The notes below the pieces were generated by a model that saw nothing but the letters and a program-made list of their open reading frames with translations, made no database searches and was not told the origin of the DNA. From contig JALWNK010000026.1 in the NCBI GenBank assembly GCA_026995935.1, forward strand, positions 1-57,196: DNA of 57,196 bases, read 5' to 3'. Below are positions 19,702 to 27,935 of this stretch, piece by piece. Source of the stretch: Deltaproteobacteria bacterium. Its GTDB lineage: Bacteria; Desulfobacterota; Dissulfuribacteria; Dissulfuribacterales; QOAL01. The position numbers and the translations under genes were made by a program. Numbering within the stretch: the first letter of the stretch is position 1; each line of letters opens with the position of its first letter.

Positions 19702-20061
19702 TTACTCTGGCAGGGTTATTATCTGGTCTTCGGCAGGCGGCCTAAGCCCAAGCCTCTTGCCGATCTTTGCCAGAGTCGCCTTTGATGTCATTTTTGAAAA
19801 CCTCTTCTTTAGTTGCAGGTTTTCCTCCTGAATGGTGGCATATCTCTGTTCAAGTACACTTATATCATTGGCCACGCTTTTGACCTTATAGGAAGCGAAC
19901 ACGGACAACCCAAGGAAGAGCAAAAGGAGGAGAAAGGTTAGTGCACCGCGCAATGAAGACTGAAATATATTTACAGATGGCCCCGGGTGTGGTTTGCGCG
20001 GTGTCCTTGTGGTGTAACTACGCCTTTGAGGCATGCGGATGGTTGCAGATTTTGTTGTCAT
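19702..20061 (-). CDS. ftsL: Cell division protein FtsL
   Basis: 119 residues. Small bitopic protein with a basic cytoplasmic tail, one transmembrane helix (LTFLLLLLFLGLSVFASYKV, about 45-64) and a heptad-like periplasmic segment (ISVLEQRYATIQEENLQLKK), as in FtsL. FtsL forms the FtsQLB complex that activates FtsWI. A strong GGAGGTGACAAA site precedes ATG, which overlaps the rsmH stop by 4 bp. The call rests on position and topology because FtsL sequences are poorly conserved. Confidence 0.85.
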   Translation of the reverse strand: MTTKSATIRMPQRRSYTTRTPRKPHPGPSVNIFQSSLRGALTFLLLLLFLGLSVFASYKVKSVANDISVLEQRYATIQEENLQLKKRFSKMTSKATLAKIGKRLGLRPPAEDQIITLPE

Positions 20062-21011
20062 TTTGTCACCTCCGTGGTCTGAGGGCCCTTTTCAGCAATC
20101 CTGAGTTTCGCACTCCTTGAACGAGGATTTTCCTTGACTTCCTTGTCCGAGGGTCTAATGGGTCTTTTGGTAACCACCTTTAAGTCCTGACAGTTCCTGA
20201 AAAAGTGTTTGACAATCCTGTCCTCAAGGGAATGGAAACTTATCACGCAGATGCGGCCTTCTGGATTGAGAACCCTTACCGCCGACTCAAGGGCCTGGGT
20301 CAGGTTCTCAAATTCCCTGTTTATGGCGATCCTGATTGCCTGAAAGGTCCGGGTTGCCGGATGGATCTTTCTTGGATGAAACCTTCGGGGAATGGCCTCC
20401 CTTACCACACTTGCAAGCTCGAAAGTGGAAAGTATGGGCCTGTCTGACCTTCTCGCCACTATTGCAGCCGCGATCTTCTTGGCCCAGGGCTCCTCTCCGT
20501 AAAGTTGTATAAGCTGCGCCAGCCGTTCCTCAGGCAGCTTATTAACCATATCTGAGGCAAGGATGGTGGTGTTTCTGTCCATCCTCATGTCCAGTGGCTC
20601 ATCCCTCATAAAGCTGAAACCCCTGCCGCTTTCGTCCAGCTGATAGGATGAAAGGCCAAGATCCATAAGGATTCCGTCAACCCCTGGATATCCCTCTTCA
20701 GAAACCACCAGCTCTATGTTCTTGAAATTTGAATGGTAAAAGGAAATCTTTTCTTCAAAGGAAGACAGCCTCTCCCTGGCAAGCTCAAGGGCCTCTTCAT
20801 CCCAGTCCATGGCAATCAGATGATTTACCTGGGGAAAGGCCTCAAGCAGGGCCTTGGCATGCCCTCCCAGACCAAGGGTGGCATCCACATATACGCCGCC
20901 TCGTTCCGGAAGAAGGCCTTCCAGCACCTCCTTTACCAGGACAGGCGTATGAATGTGCTCCAGATTAGAGTCCGATGCCGTATTCATTGATGATATCATG
21001 GCTAATCTCAT
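20058..21011 (-). CDS. rsmH: 16S rRNA (cytosine-1402 N4)-methyltransferase RsmH (MraW)
   Basis: About 317 residues. SAM-dependent methyltransferase of 16S rRNA C1402. It has the conserved HIHTPVLVKEVLEGL start, SAM motif DATLGLGGHAKALLE, LMDLGLSSYQLDESGRGFSF, and near the end VISFHSLEDRIVKHFF. ATG at 21011 has AAGGGA at 8-nt spacing; ATGs at 20999 and 20987 are alternatives. All three lie inside the end of mraZ, so the genes overlap by 23-47 bp. Confidence 0.96.
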   Translation of the reverse strand: MRLAMISSMNTASDSNLEHIHTPVLVKEVLEGLLPERGGVYVDATLGLGGHAKALLEAFPQVNHLIAMDWDEEALELARERLSSFEEKISFYHSNFKNIELVVSEEGYPGVDGILMDLGLSSYQLDESGRGFSFMRDEPLDMRMDRNTTILASDMVNKLPEERLAQLIQLYGEEPWAKKIAAAIVARRSDRPILSTFELASVVREAIPRRFHPRKIHPATRTFQAIRIAINREFENLTQALESAVRVLNPEGRICVISFHSLEDRIVKHFFRNCQDLKVVTKRPIRPSDKEVKENPRSRSAKLRIAEKGPQTTEVTK

Positions 21012-21414
21012 CAAAATTTTCCCTTGTCTCAACCAGTTCGCTGTCCAGCAGGTCCTTGCTCCATATCTCGAAGTAGGTCAGCATTCCCATGAGGACCACT
21101 TCCCTTTTTATCTCCGCCCCCTGCCTCAAATGCACAGGTATCAGGATGCGTCCCTGTCCATCAAGACTGCATTCCACCGCTGCACCGAGCAGGTAGCGCT
21201 TGAATGCCAGGACCTTAGGAGGGCCGAAACGAAATTTGGTAAACTGCTCCTCGATCTTCTGCCATTCCTCTATGGGGTATGCGGCAAGACAGCGTGGCAG
21301 ATTGGTTACTATTAACCTGTTGTCGTACCTGGTTTTGAGAACATCCTTGAATCTTGCAGGGATGCTCAGTCGACCCTTGGAATCAAGATTATGGGTCGAT
21401 CTGCCACGAAACAT
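20965..21414 (-). CDS. mraZ: Transcriptional regulator MraZ
   Basis: 149 residues with two SpoVT/AbrB-like halves: FRGRSTHNLDSKGRLSIPAR and AAVECSLDGQGRILIPVHLR, each with the DxKGR or DxQGR signature. MraZ forms a ring and binds repeated TGGG-type boxes upstream of its own gene, repressing the dcw operon. Matching repeats with 10-bp spacing lie at 21433-21457. First gene of the operon; ATG is preceded by AAGGTGA. Confidence 0.96.
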   Translation of the reverse strand: MFRGRSTHNLDSKGRLSIPARFKDVLKTRYDNRLIVTNLPRCLAAYPIEEWQKIEEQFTKFRFGPPKVLAFKRYLLGAAVECSLDGQGRILIPVHLRQGAEIKREVVLMGMLTYFEIWSKDLLDSELVETRENFDEISHDIINEYGIGL

Positions 21415-21432
21415 TCACCTTACCCCTTTTCC

Positions 21433-21485
21433 CCCACTTTTTACCACTTTCTACCACTATATTGGCAATCCATTATCTGTGTCAA
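21433..21485 (-). promoter_or_regulatory. dcw promoter (sigma-70) with MraZ operator
   Basis: On the minus strand TTGACA (21485-21480) and TATAGT (21461-21456) are separated by 18 bp. Starting inside the -10, three direct repeats with 10-bp period, GTGGT, GTGGT and GTGGG (at 21457, 21447 and 21437), match the MraZ box pattern of TGGN repeats with 5-nt spacers. MraZ binding here would block transcription start. Confidence 0.82.
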
Positions 21486-21674
21486 GTAACAACGTGTATT
21501 TTTTATGCAGGACGTCTTGCGCTTTTCTTTCAAAAACTCGTTTTTTCTCACTGGATGAGCCTCTTTGGGCTTTACGGGCTGATTTTTAATGCGGGCCCAA
21601 AACGGACAAGTTATGGTCTTGGCACAAGATTTTACGAACAAAGATCGCCTGAATAAGGGGGAGGATATAGAATT

Positions 21675-22697
21675 ATGATATTTACAGGTTGTGGGGCCTT
21701 AAACCTTGATCTCATCTATGAGGTAGAAGATATCGACTCTGTCAGAAATGCCGGATTTGACCTTGAGCCGGGCAGGGAGTGCGTGATGGATCACCAAGGT
21801 GCCAAGGATCTCCTTACGCTGCTTGAAAAAGAGGCGAAGCTTCTTTCCAAAAGCGGCGGAGGCTCTGCTGCCAACACCCTTTGTGCCCTCTCCCGCATGG
21901 GCCACAGGTGTTTTTTTATTGGGACGGTGGGGGAAGATGATGAAGGTGAGTTTCTCCTTGACTCCATGAAGGAAGTGGACTGCTCCTTGGTGAACCGCAG
22001 CGGAAAGAGCAACCTCTGCATAGTGGTTATTGACAAGGAAAGTAAAGACCGGGCTCTGGCGGTTGTGCCTGGAAGCCTTGCCATTGATCCTGATGCGCCC
22101 AAGATGAGGACCATTTTGGGAAACAGTAGTCTCTTTCACCTTAGTTCCCTTGCCCAGGAGGAAGGGCCGGAGCTTCAGGGGCAACTTATTGCCCTTTGTC
22201 CGTCTTCCTGCATTGTAAGCTTTGACCCCGGAGAGGTCTATGCGGCACAGGGATATGAAACAATTCAGGAGATCCTTTTAAGCACATGGCTCCTTTTTGC
22301 CTCAGATGTGGAATTTGAGCAGATTTTTGGCAAAAAATCCATAATGGAGGTCATTTCAAAGGGGCTTTTTGGAAGCGGGATTCAGGAGATAAAGGAAATC
22401 CCCTTTGACTTTTTCAAAAAGATGCCCCCGCCAATACTTGCAAAAAAATCAGGGGCTAAGGGGGCACTTCTTGCCTCAAAAACATCCGTATATTCATGCC
22501 CTGCAAGAGAGGTGGAAAAAATCGTGGACAACACAGGGGCGGGAGATGCCTTTAACGCAGGGCTCATTCATGCAATTTTTTCAAACAAGGGGCCAAAGGA
22601 GGCCCTTGAAGATGCGGTATCTGTTGCCGCCTTCTCTCTCATGTTCCCAGGAAGAGAGTGGATAGATCACCTGGATGATGTCATCATTCATCACTAA
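21675..22697 (+). CDS. PfkB-family carbohydrate kinase
   Basis: 340 residues of ribokinase fold. The N-terminal substrate region is TGCGALNLDLIYEVEDID, the first PfkB signature region is SGGGSAANTLCALSRMGHRC (about 59-78), and the C-terminal anion-hole and catalytic motif is DNTGAGDAFNAGLIHAI, with Asp as base. It phosphorylates a sugar or nucleoside; the substrate cannot be deduced. It runs divergently from the dcw operon, with a GGAGG about 11 nt before ATG, and its 3' end overlaps the convergent ABC ATPase gene by 14 bp. Confidence 0.85.
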   Translation: MIFTGCGALNLDLIYEVEDIDSVRNAGFDLEPGRECVMDHQGAKDLLTLLEKEAKLLSKSGGGSAANTLCALSRMGHRCFFIGTVGEDDEGEFLLDSMKEVDCSLVNRSGKSNLCIVVIDKESKDRALAVVPGSLAIDPDAPKMRTILGNSSLFHLSSLAQEEGPELQGQLIALCPSSCIVSFDPGEVYAAQGYETIQEILLSTWLLFASDVEFEQIFGKKSIMEVISKGLFGSGIQEIKEIPFDFFKKMPPPILAKKSGAKGALLASKTSVYSCPAREVEKIVDNTGAGDAFNAGLIHAIFSNKGPKEALEDAVSVAAFSLMFPGREWIDHLDDVIIHH

Positions 22698-23748
22698 ATA
22701 CATTGACGTGGTCTGGTGAAAAGCCAAATTTTATAACTTTTCCAACCTCAAGCCTTTTTAGAAGGGCCTCATCCTTTTGCCAAAGGGCTGTAAATCTAAC
22801 TCCTTGAACCTCAAGGCCAACCTCCATCTGGAAATTTCTCTGTCTCGCCCTGGTGATAGTGCCCTCTAAGCAGTTTTCTATTTGTGATCCACCATGCCCT
22901 TCAAGAACAGGTACCAGGTATTCCGGCCTTATGGAAATATACCCTGAAGCCCTAGCAGAAAACCCTCCTGCCGTTTTTATTGAAAGAGGACCCACCCCTG
23001 CCCTTCGTCCTTCAAGACTTGCAGGAAAGACGTTTACGGCTCCAACAAAACGGGCCACGAAGGTTGAAGCAGGCCTTTCAAAGATATCCTCTATCCTTCC
23101 CTGCTGGACCACGCTGCCCCTGTGCATCACCGCCCCTCTTTGGGCAAGATGCATAACATCTTCCAGGTTATGGGAAACCATGACAAAGGTAAGGCCAAAC
23201 TCCCTGTGAAGCATCTGTAAAAGCTCCCGGATATCGTCCTGAAAAAGCGGGTCAAGGGCGGATATGGGTTCGTCCAGGAGGATTAGCCTTGGCCTCAGCA
23301 TAAGAACCCGGGCAAGGGCGACCCTTTGTCTCTCCCCGCCACTGAGCCTTGCAGGAAACCTTTCAAGAAGCGGTCCGATGCCGAGCCTTTCCACCACAAG
23401 GTTAAACCTCTCCCTGGCATGGGCAGAAGAAATCTTTAGATACCTGAGCCCGTAGCAGACATTTTCTTTCACACTGAGATGCGGAAAAAGGGCCGATTCC
23501 TGATAAACAATTCCGAAGCCCCGCCTGTATGGGGGCAATACGGTGATATCCCTGCCCTTCCAGACTATTTTCCCAGAGTATTGAGCGAGATTTTCCGGCA
23601 GTATTCCCACAATGGATTCCAGCAGAAGGGATTTTCCAGAACCGGTTGGCCCAATGACCGCAAAAAATTCCCCCTCTTTAACCTCAAAGGTTATGTCCTT
23701 TAAGACAAAGCCAGGAACCCTTACTGTAAGATTTTTTACCTCAAGCAT
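22684..23748 (-). CDS. wtpC: ABC transporter ATPase, tungstate/molybdate type
   Basis: 354 residues. Cytoplasmic ATPase: Walker A GPTGSGKSLLLE (about 33-44), Q-loop YQESALFPHLSV, signature LSGGERQRVALARVL, Walker B LILLDEP, and H-loop VMVSHNLED. The C-terminal 120 residues form a TOBE-like regulatory domain (YISIRPEYLVPV onward), usual in ModC, WtpC and CysA. It directly follows the permease gene (no gap) and completes an importer with the binding protein at 24559. The oxyanion specificity is inferred from that binding protein. Confidence 0.85.
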   Translation of the reverse strand: MLEVKNLTVRVPGFVLKDITFEVKEGEFFAVIGPTGSGKSLLLESIVGILPENLAQYSGKIVWKGRDITVLPPYRRGFGIVYQESALFPHLSVKENVCYGLRYLKISSAHARERFNLVVERLGIGPLLERFPARLSGGERQRVALARVLMLRPRLILLDEPISALDPLFQDDIRELLQMLHREFGLTFVMVSHNLEDVMHLAQRGAVMHRGSVVQQGRIEDIFERPASTFVARFVGAVNVFPASLEGRRAGVGPLSIKTAGGFSARASGYISIRPEYLVPVLEGHGGSQIENCLEGTITRARQRNFQMEVGLEVQGVRFTALWQKDEALLKRLEVGKVIKFGFSPDHVNVFSDE

Positions 23749-24540
23749 TTACCAGTCCCTGACCGGTCTTGAAAGAAACCTCATGGCCACAAAGAGGGTT
23801 ACCGAAAGGATTATGAGCCACACGGCAACGGGCTGGGAGTACTTTAGACCAAATGCGGTAAAACGCTCATAGATAAGAACCGGGGCAAGCATGGGATGGT
23901 ATGCAACCACGATTACCGCCCCAAACTCGCTTAGAGCCCTTGCCATGCACATTACCATCCCAAGGACCATGCTGCGCCATGCAAGGGGAAGGGTCACCCT
24001 GAAAAAGGTGGCCCATTGACCAGCCCCAAGACTCAGGGATACGTGCTCAAGACGCTGTGGGACGGCCTCAAACCCGGCCTTTGCGGTATTGAGGAAAAAC
24101 GGCAGACCCACAAAGGTGAGGACGGTCACTATGCCGGTATATGTACCCAAAAGCCTGACCCCTAACTGGGACAGAATGTCTCCCAGCACCGTGTCCCTGG
24201 CTGCAAGTCCAAGGATGGCAATGCCGATAACAGGGTGGGGTATCATGATGGGAAGATCAATGAGGCCCTCAACCAGTCTCTTGCCCGGAAAATTCCTCCT
24301 GGCAAGAAGATATGCCAGGGGAGTACCAAAGATAAGTGAGATGAAAGACGCACCAAGGCTGGTTAGAAGGCTCCTTAAGAGGGCGAGCTGAACCTCAGTG
24401 TCTTTTATTGCCAGAAGGAGGCTTCCAGGACTTGGAGCGGTTACAAGCCTTCCAAGGGGGAAAAACAGCAAAAAGAGTACGGGCAGGGAAAATACAAAGA
24501 ACCAGAGGCTGAACAAGCTTCTGTTCCTCTGGGGAAACAT
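23749..24540 (-). CDS. wtpB: ABC transporter permease, tungstate/molybdate type
   Basis: 263 residues, about six transmembrane helices. The EAA-loop region, RLEHVSLSLGAGQWATFFRV with following TLPLAWRSM, is the ATPase contact of ModB/WtpB/CysT permeases. The N-terminal PVLFLLFFPLGRLV and LARRNFPGKRLVEGLIDLPI are also typical. It sits between the binding-protein gene (18 bp upstream) and the ATPase gene, all leftward, so the three form one operon. Confidence 0.85.
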   Translation of the reverse strand: MFPQRNRSLFSLWFFVFSLPVLFLLFFPLGRLVTAPSPGSLLLAIKDTEVQLALLRSLLTSLGASFISLIFGTPLAYLLARRNFPGKRLVEGLIDLPIMIPHPVIGIAILGLAARDTVLGDILSQLGVRLLGTYTGIVTVLTFVGLPFFLNTAKAGFEAVPQRLEHVSLSLGAGQWATFFRVTLPLAWRSMVLGMVMCMARALSEFGAVIVVAYHPMLAPVLIYERFTAFGLKYSQPVAVWLIILSVTLFVAMRFLSRPVRDW

Positions 24541-24558
24541 GGGAAATCCCTAAGGCTC

Positions 24559-25548
24559 CTAGCGCCCGCTTTGGCGGATCACAACCAGCTTCTTAATGGA
24601 GGGGGGAAGGCTTTCAAACATCTTTCTGGAGCTAACCTGGCACGGAATAATGGGAGGCTGTCCGCTTTGCTTAAGTATCTTGAGACCGCCCTCGGGAGCC
24701 AGCAGGTATTCAAGAAAGGCCGTGGCCGCTTCCATGTTTGATGCATTGTTCAAAATGGTGACCCCATAGGTACAGGCCCTACCCCTCTTAATGATCCATG
24801 TGCCAGGCCTCTTTCCTGCCACACGTACACGTGCCTTCCTGTAGAACGGATTATAGGCCTCGTTTCCTAGATTTATCCTGTCATCAAGTTGCACATACTT
24901 GAGGCCGTGCTGCACAGCCACAGAAAGGTACTCCCACGCATAGTCAAGATTACCCGTTTCCAAAAGGGAGATGAGCTCAACAGACTTGGGCCTTATGTGC
25001 GACTTTGGCCTTAATGCCATGAGCCTTTCAAAGAGACCCGGCTTCTTATAAAACTTTTCTGCCAGCTGCATAACCATGAGGCTCCTGTAGCCGCACGGAT
25101 CAATGTCCGGGTCCGCATGGCCCCATGCCACATCCTTTTTAAGGAGAATCTTATACCAGTTTTCACCGTTTATGATGGAAGCATAGCGGCTCTTATCCGT
25201 ATAGCAAAGAACGAGCTGGTTGGATGCAAAACGGATATTCCAGGTGGCAAAACCGGGGATTAGAAGCTCGTCTATTACCGTGTAATCTGCAGAGGCTATT
25301 ATATCGGCAGGCTTTCCTGCATCACGGATAAGCCTTGCCATCCTGGTACTTCCTCCCATTTCCCTGAGGACGTCAATCTTCGGATACCTGGCCTCAAATT
25401 CCCTTTCAATCCTTGAAAATGGGACCGAAAGACTCCCTGCATGAAATATCACCAGCCTGCCGGAAGGCTCTGAAAAACAGGCCCTGTTAAAAGGCCCGAG
25501 AAGACAGACAAGCGATATGGCAATGAGAGAAAGAAAAGTTGTTCGCAT
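24559..25548 (-). CDS. wtpA: Tungstate/molybdate-binding protein, WtpA-like
   Basis: 329 residues, exported. The signal peptide is [17 protein letters not shown]. The mature part starts [15 protein letters not shown], the hallmark of WtpA/ModA-type oxyanion-binding proteins, and continues with [63 protein letters not shown] and [13 protein letters not shown]. The DPxxDPCGYRS and RPKSVEL segments resemble WtpA (tungstate-preferring, common in archaea and anaerobes) more than ModA. ATG 25548 is used; GTG 25551 directly before it is possible. Tungsten or molybdenum delivered here could supply the molybdopterin enzyme at 43047. Confidence 0.85.
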   Translation of the reverse strand: MRTTFLSLIAISLVCLLGPFNRACFSEPSGRLVIFHAGSLSVPFSRIEREFEARYPKIDVLREMGGSTRMARLIRDAGKPADIIASADYTVIDELLIPGFATWNIRFASNQLVLCYTDKSRYASIINGENWYKILLKKDVAWGHADPDIDPCGYRSLMVMQLAEKFYKKPGLFERLMALRPKSHIRPKSVELISLLETGNLDYAWEYLSVAVQHGLKYVQLDDRINLGNEAYNPFYRKARVRVAGKRPGTWIIKRGRACTYGVTILNNASNMEAATAFLEYLLAPEGGLKILKQSGQPPIIPCQVSSRKMFESLPPSIKKLVVIRQSGR

Positions 25549-25603
25549 CACCCCCCCTTACAAAGGACAAGACTATATCTTAAATAGCACCTAGCATCTG
25601 CAT

Positions 25604-25615
25604 TGGTACGTACCA
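25604..25615. promoter_or_regulatory. 12-bp perfect palindrome upstream of wtpA
   Basis: TGGTACGTACCA is a perfect dyad about 55 bp before the wtpA start. It is placed like an operator for the importer operon. I cannot assign it to a known regulator; it does not look like the usual ModE box. Confidence 0.35.
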
Positions 25616-25732
25616 TGAACCATTGCCCACAAGATCAAGGTAAGTTTAGCAGATTAAGTGCATATGTAGCCATAATAATTCATCCGGTTGATCTTCATCA
25701 GGCCCCACAAAACTATCAACAACAAAAAGGCG

Positions 25733-25769
25733 AAAAAAAAGGGAACCAGATATCTATTCTGGCTCCCTT
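25733..25769 (-). terminator. Rho-independent terminator after tRNA-Glu
   Basis: On the minus strand AAGGGAGCCAGA pairs with TCTGGTTCCCTT (one mismatch) around a 6-7 nt loop and is followed by eight T. It lies 11 bp past the tRNA 3' end. Confidence 0.85.
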
Positions 25770-25779
25770 ATAATTTCCA

Positions 25780-25855
25780 TGGCGGTCCCAAGGGGACTCG
25801 AACCCCTGTTTTCGGCGTGAGAGGCCGACGTCCTAGACCGCTAGACGATGGGACC
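25780..25855 (-). tRNA. tRNA-Glu (anticodon CUC)
   Basis: 76-nt cloverleaf on the minus strand. The acceptor stem pairs GGTCCCA with TGGGACC, and the 3' GCCA is encoded. The anticodon stem TCGGC/GCCGA encloses loop CTCTCAC, giving anticodon CTC for GAG codons. The T arm is CAGGGGTTCGAGTCCCCTT. The body resembles other bacterial tRNA-Glu genes, most of which carry UUC. It lies 69 bp after the RACo-like gene on the same strand, so it could be cotranscribed with it. Confidence 0.93.
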
Positions 25856-25924
25856 GTTTGTTCAAGGCCAAAGAAACATAAAAAGTGTGATCATACATGT
25901 CAAGCCCAAACCATGCCCTTATCA

Positions 25925-27805
25925 CTAGTCTTTAAGGGCCTCCTTGACCGACGGGAAGAGGGCAAGGTCCGTATGTGGAAGGAAGAGACAGGAGACGTAA
26001 TTGTCCATGAAACGTGGATTGTCTGCAAGATCAAAGTGGGTCATCATCTGGGCCACCTCTTCCATTTCCCTGAACTTAGGCCACGATATGGCCGCAACCT
26101 GCGCCCCCATGAGGGACGAGTTTCCTGCAAAAAAGAACCTGTCCCTTGGGATGTCTGGAAGAAGCCCTATGGTAATTGCCTGCTCAAGGTCAAGATAGCT
26201 TCCAAAGTTTCCTGCAAGGATCACCCTCTCAAGGTCCTCTATAGCCATTCCCACGGACTCAAGAAGCGTGAGATAACCGGCAAACATGGCACCCTTGGCC
26301 CTTATAAGGTTCTCAACGTCTGCCTCAGTAAATACAATGTCTTCACCGATGGCAGTGGCCTCCTTTTCCACCACTATGTATTCCCAACCGTCCCTTCCCT
26401 CGCGAATCCTTGAAGTAGGAAGATCCCTGCGAAATTTGCCCTGTCTGTCAAGGGCGCCTGACATGAAAAGCCCTGCAAGAAGGCTTATTATTCCAGAGCC
26501 GCATATCCCTTTGGCCTTTTTCCCGCCAATGGTGAGGACCATGGGCTCAAAGGTTTCAGGATGTATGTGCACCACCTCCACTGCACCAACAGTGGCCCTC
26601 ATGCCATACTTTATGCCGCCTCCTTCAAAGGCCGGGCCTGCGGAACAGGCCGCGCAGGCCATCCAGTCCTGGTTGCCAAGCACTATCTCGCCGTTGGTTC
26701 CAATGTCTATGAAAAGGGTAAGCTCCGGGTGGTGGTTAATTCCAACCCCAACAACGCCTGCCACAATGTCCCCGCCAACGTAACTGGCAACGCAAGGCGC
26801 CATGAAGATACGCACGTGATTTGGAAGGTCGACACCTATCTCCCTTGCCCTTACAGGCGGAAACCGATTGGCAACTGGGGTATAGGGGGCTGAGCGCAGG
26901 TATCTCGTCTCAAGGCCCAGAAGAAAATGGGTCATTACGGTGTTTGCTGCTATGGTGCAGAGGCAAATGTCTTCTTTTTCTTTTCCAGCCCTTTGAAGAA
27001 GCTCAGAAACCAGCTTGTTGAGGCAAATAACTATCTTTTCCTGCAGGATATTGAGCCCGTTTCCCTTTCTCGAAAACTCCATGCGGGAGATGACATCTTC
27101 ACCGTAGCTTACCTGGGGATTGTAGTCGGAGGATTCCGCAAGGACCTTCTGGTCCATGAGGGAAATGAGCCTTGCAGAAACCGTTGTGGTCCCAATATCA
27201 ATGCAGACCCCGTGCTGGCCCCTGGTTCGGTCCCCTGACTCCACCCTGATAAGGCGCTTGTGCCCCGGGTACGAGGTCTCCATAAAGCTCGCGGTCACCT
27301 GCCAGTTGCCATCCCTCATTACATGAGGAAGCCTGTAAAGCACCTGGCTATCCACTTCGAGGTGAAAGTCTTGTCCAACCTCCCGTCTTATCCTCCCAAG
27401 GTCGCTCAGGTTGTCTGTAACGCTTGGCTCTGGCACGGAAAGAAGGCTCTTGGTTATGGCCGGTTCGCTCCTGACCTGCACCTTTTCGCCATGAACCTTG
27501 ATCCACGCAGCGGCCTTTTTGGCAAGGGGACGGGTAAGGGCCTTCCTGTCCATCTGGGATTCCACAGGGACCCTCACAACCACGTCCGTCACGGGGAAGG
27601 TCGCACATGCCTTCCAGCCCCCTTCCGGGAGCTCCTCGCCCTTTACCTTGCCCTCTTCAATAAATATCCTGCACTTGTTGCAAACCCCCGCGCCGCCACA
27701 GCTTGCATTTATGTGGATACCTGCTCCCATTGCGGCCTTTAGCAGGTTCTCATCAGACGGGACATCAAGCACCACATTTGCTGGCAAAAAGGTGACCTTT
27801 GGCAT
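25925..27805 (-). CDS. RACo-like corrinoid activator: 2Fe-2S plus ASKHA (DUF4445) protein
   Basis: 626 residues. The N-terminal plant-type ferredoxin domain ligates a 2Fe-2S cluster with C36-x5-C42-x2-C45-x21-C67 (CGGAGVCNKC). A linker follows, then an ASKHA ATPase-like domain: GVCIDIGTTTVSARLI (phosphate 1), FIDIGTNGEIVLGN (phosphate 2), GGKKAKGICGSGIISLLAG and LAGNFGSYL. This is the architecture of reductive activators of corrinoid proteins (RACo, RamA-like), which re-reduce Co(II) at the expense of ATP. No methyltransferase or corrinoid protein gene is adjacent, so its client is unknown. ATG is preceded by AAAGGAAAG. Confidence 0.8.
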   Translation of the reverse strand: MPKVTFLPANVVLDVPSDENLLKAAMGAGIHINASCGGAGVCNKCRIFIEEGKVKGEELPEGGWKACATFPVTDVVVRVPVESQMDRKALTRPLAKKAAAWIKVHGEKVQVRSEPAITKSLLSVPEPSVTDNLSDLGRIRREVGQDFHLEVDSQVLYRLPHVMRDGNWQVTASFMETSYPGHKRLIRVESGDRTRGQHGVCIDIGTTTVSARLISLMDQKVLAESSDYNPQVSYGEDVISRMEFSRKGNGLNILQEKIVICLNKLVSELLQRAGKEKEDICLCTIAANTVMTHFLLGLETRYLRSAPYTPVANRFPPVRAREIGVDLPNHVRIFMAPCVASYVGGDIVAGVVGVGINHHPELTLFIDIGTNGEIVLGNQDWMACAACSAGPAFEGGGIKYGMRATVGAVEVVHIHPETFEPMVLTIGGKKAKGICGSGIISLLAGLFMSGALDRQGKFRRDLPTSRIREGRDGWEYIVVEKEATAIGEDIVFTEADVENLIRAKGAMFAGYLTLLESVGMAIEDLERVILAGNFGSYLDLEQAITIGLLPDIPRDRFFFAGNSSLMGAQVAAISWPKFREMEEVAQMMTHFDLADNPRFMDNYVSCLFLPHTDLALFPSVKEALKD

Positions 27806-27935
27806 AAGCTTTCCTTTGATGCTATGATTTTATTGATGGTATGAGGCCAGATATTATACACTTGGTCTCTTTACGTCCAGCCTTTAGTAGCCGTTTAAAA
27901 AAAGAGCAACATATTAATGATAAAATGGAGGTATC

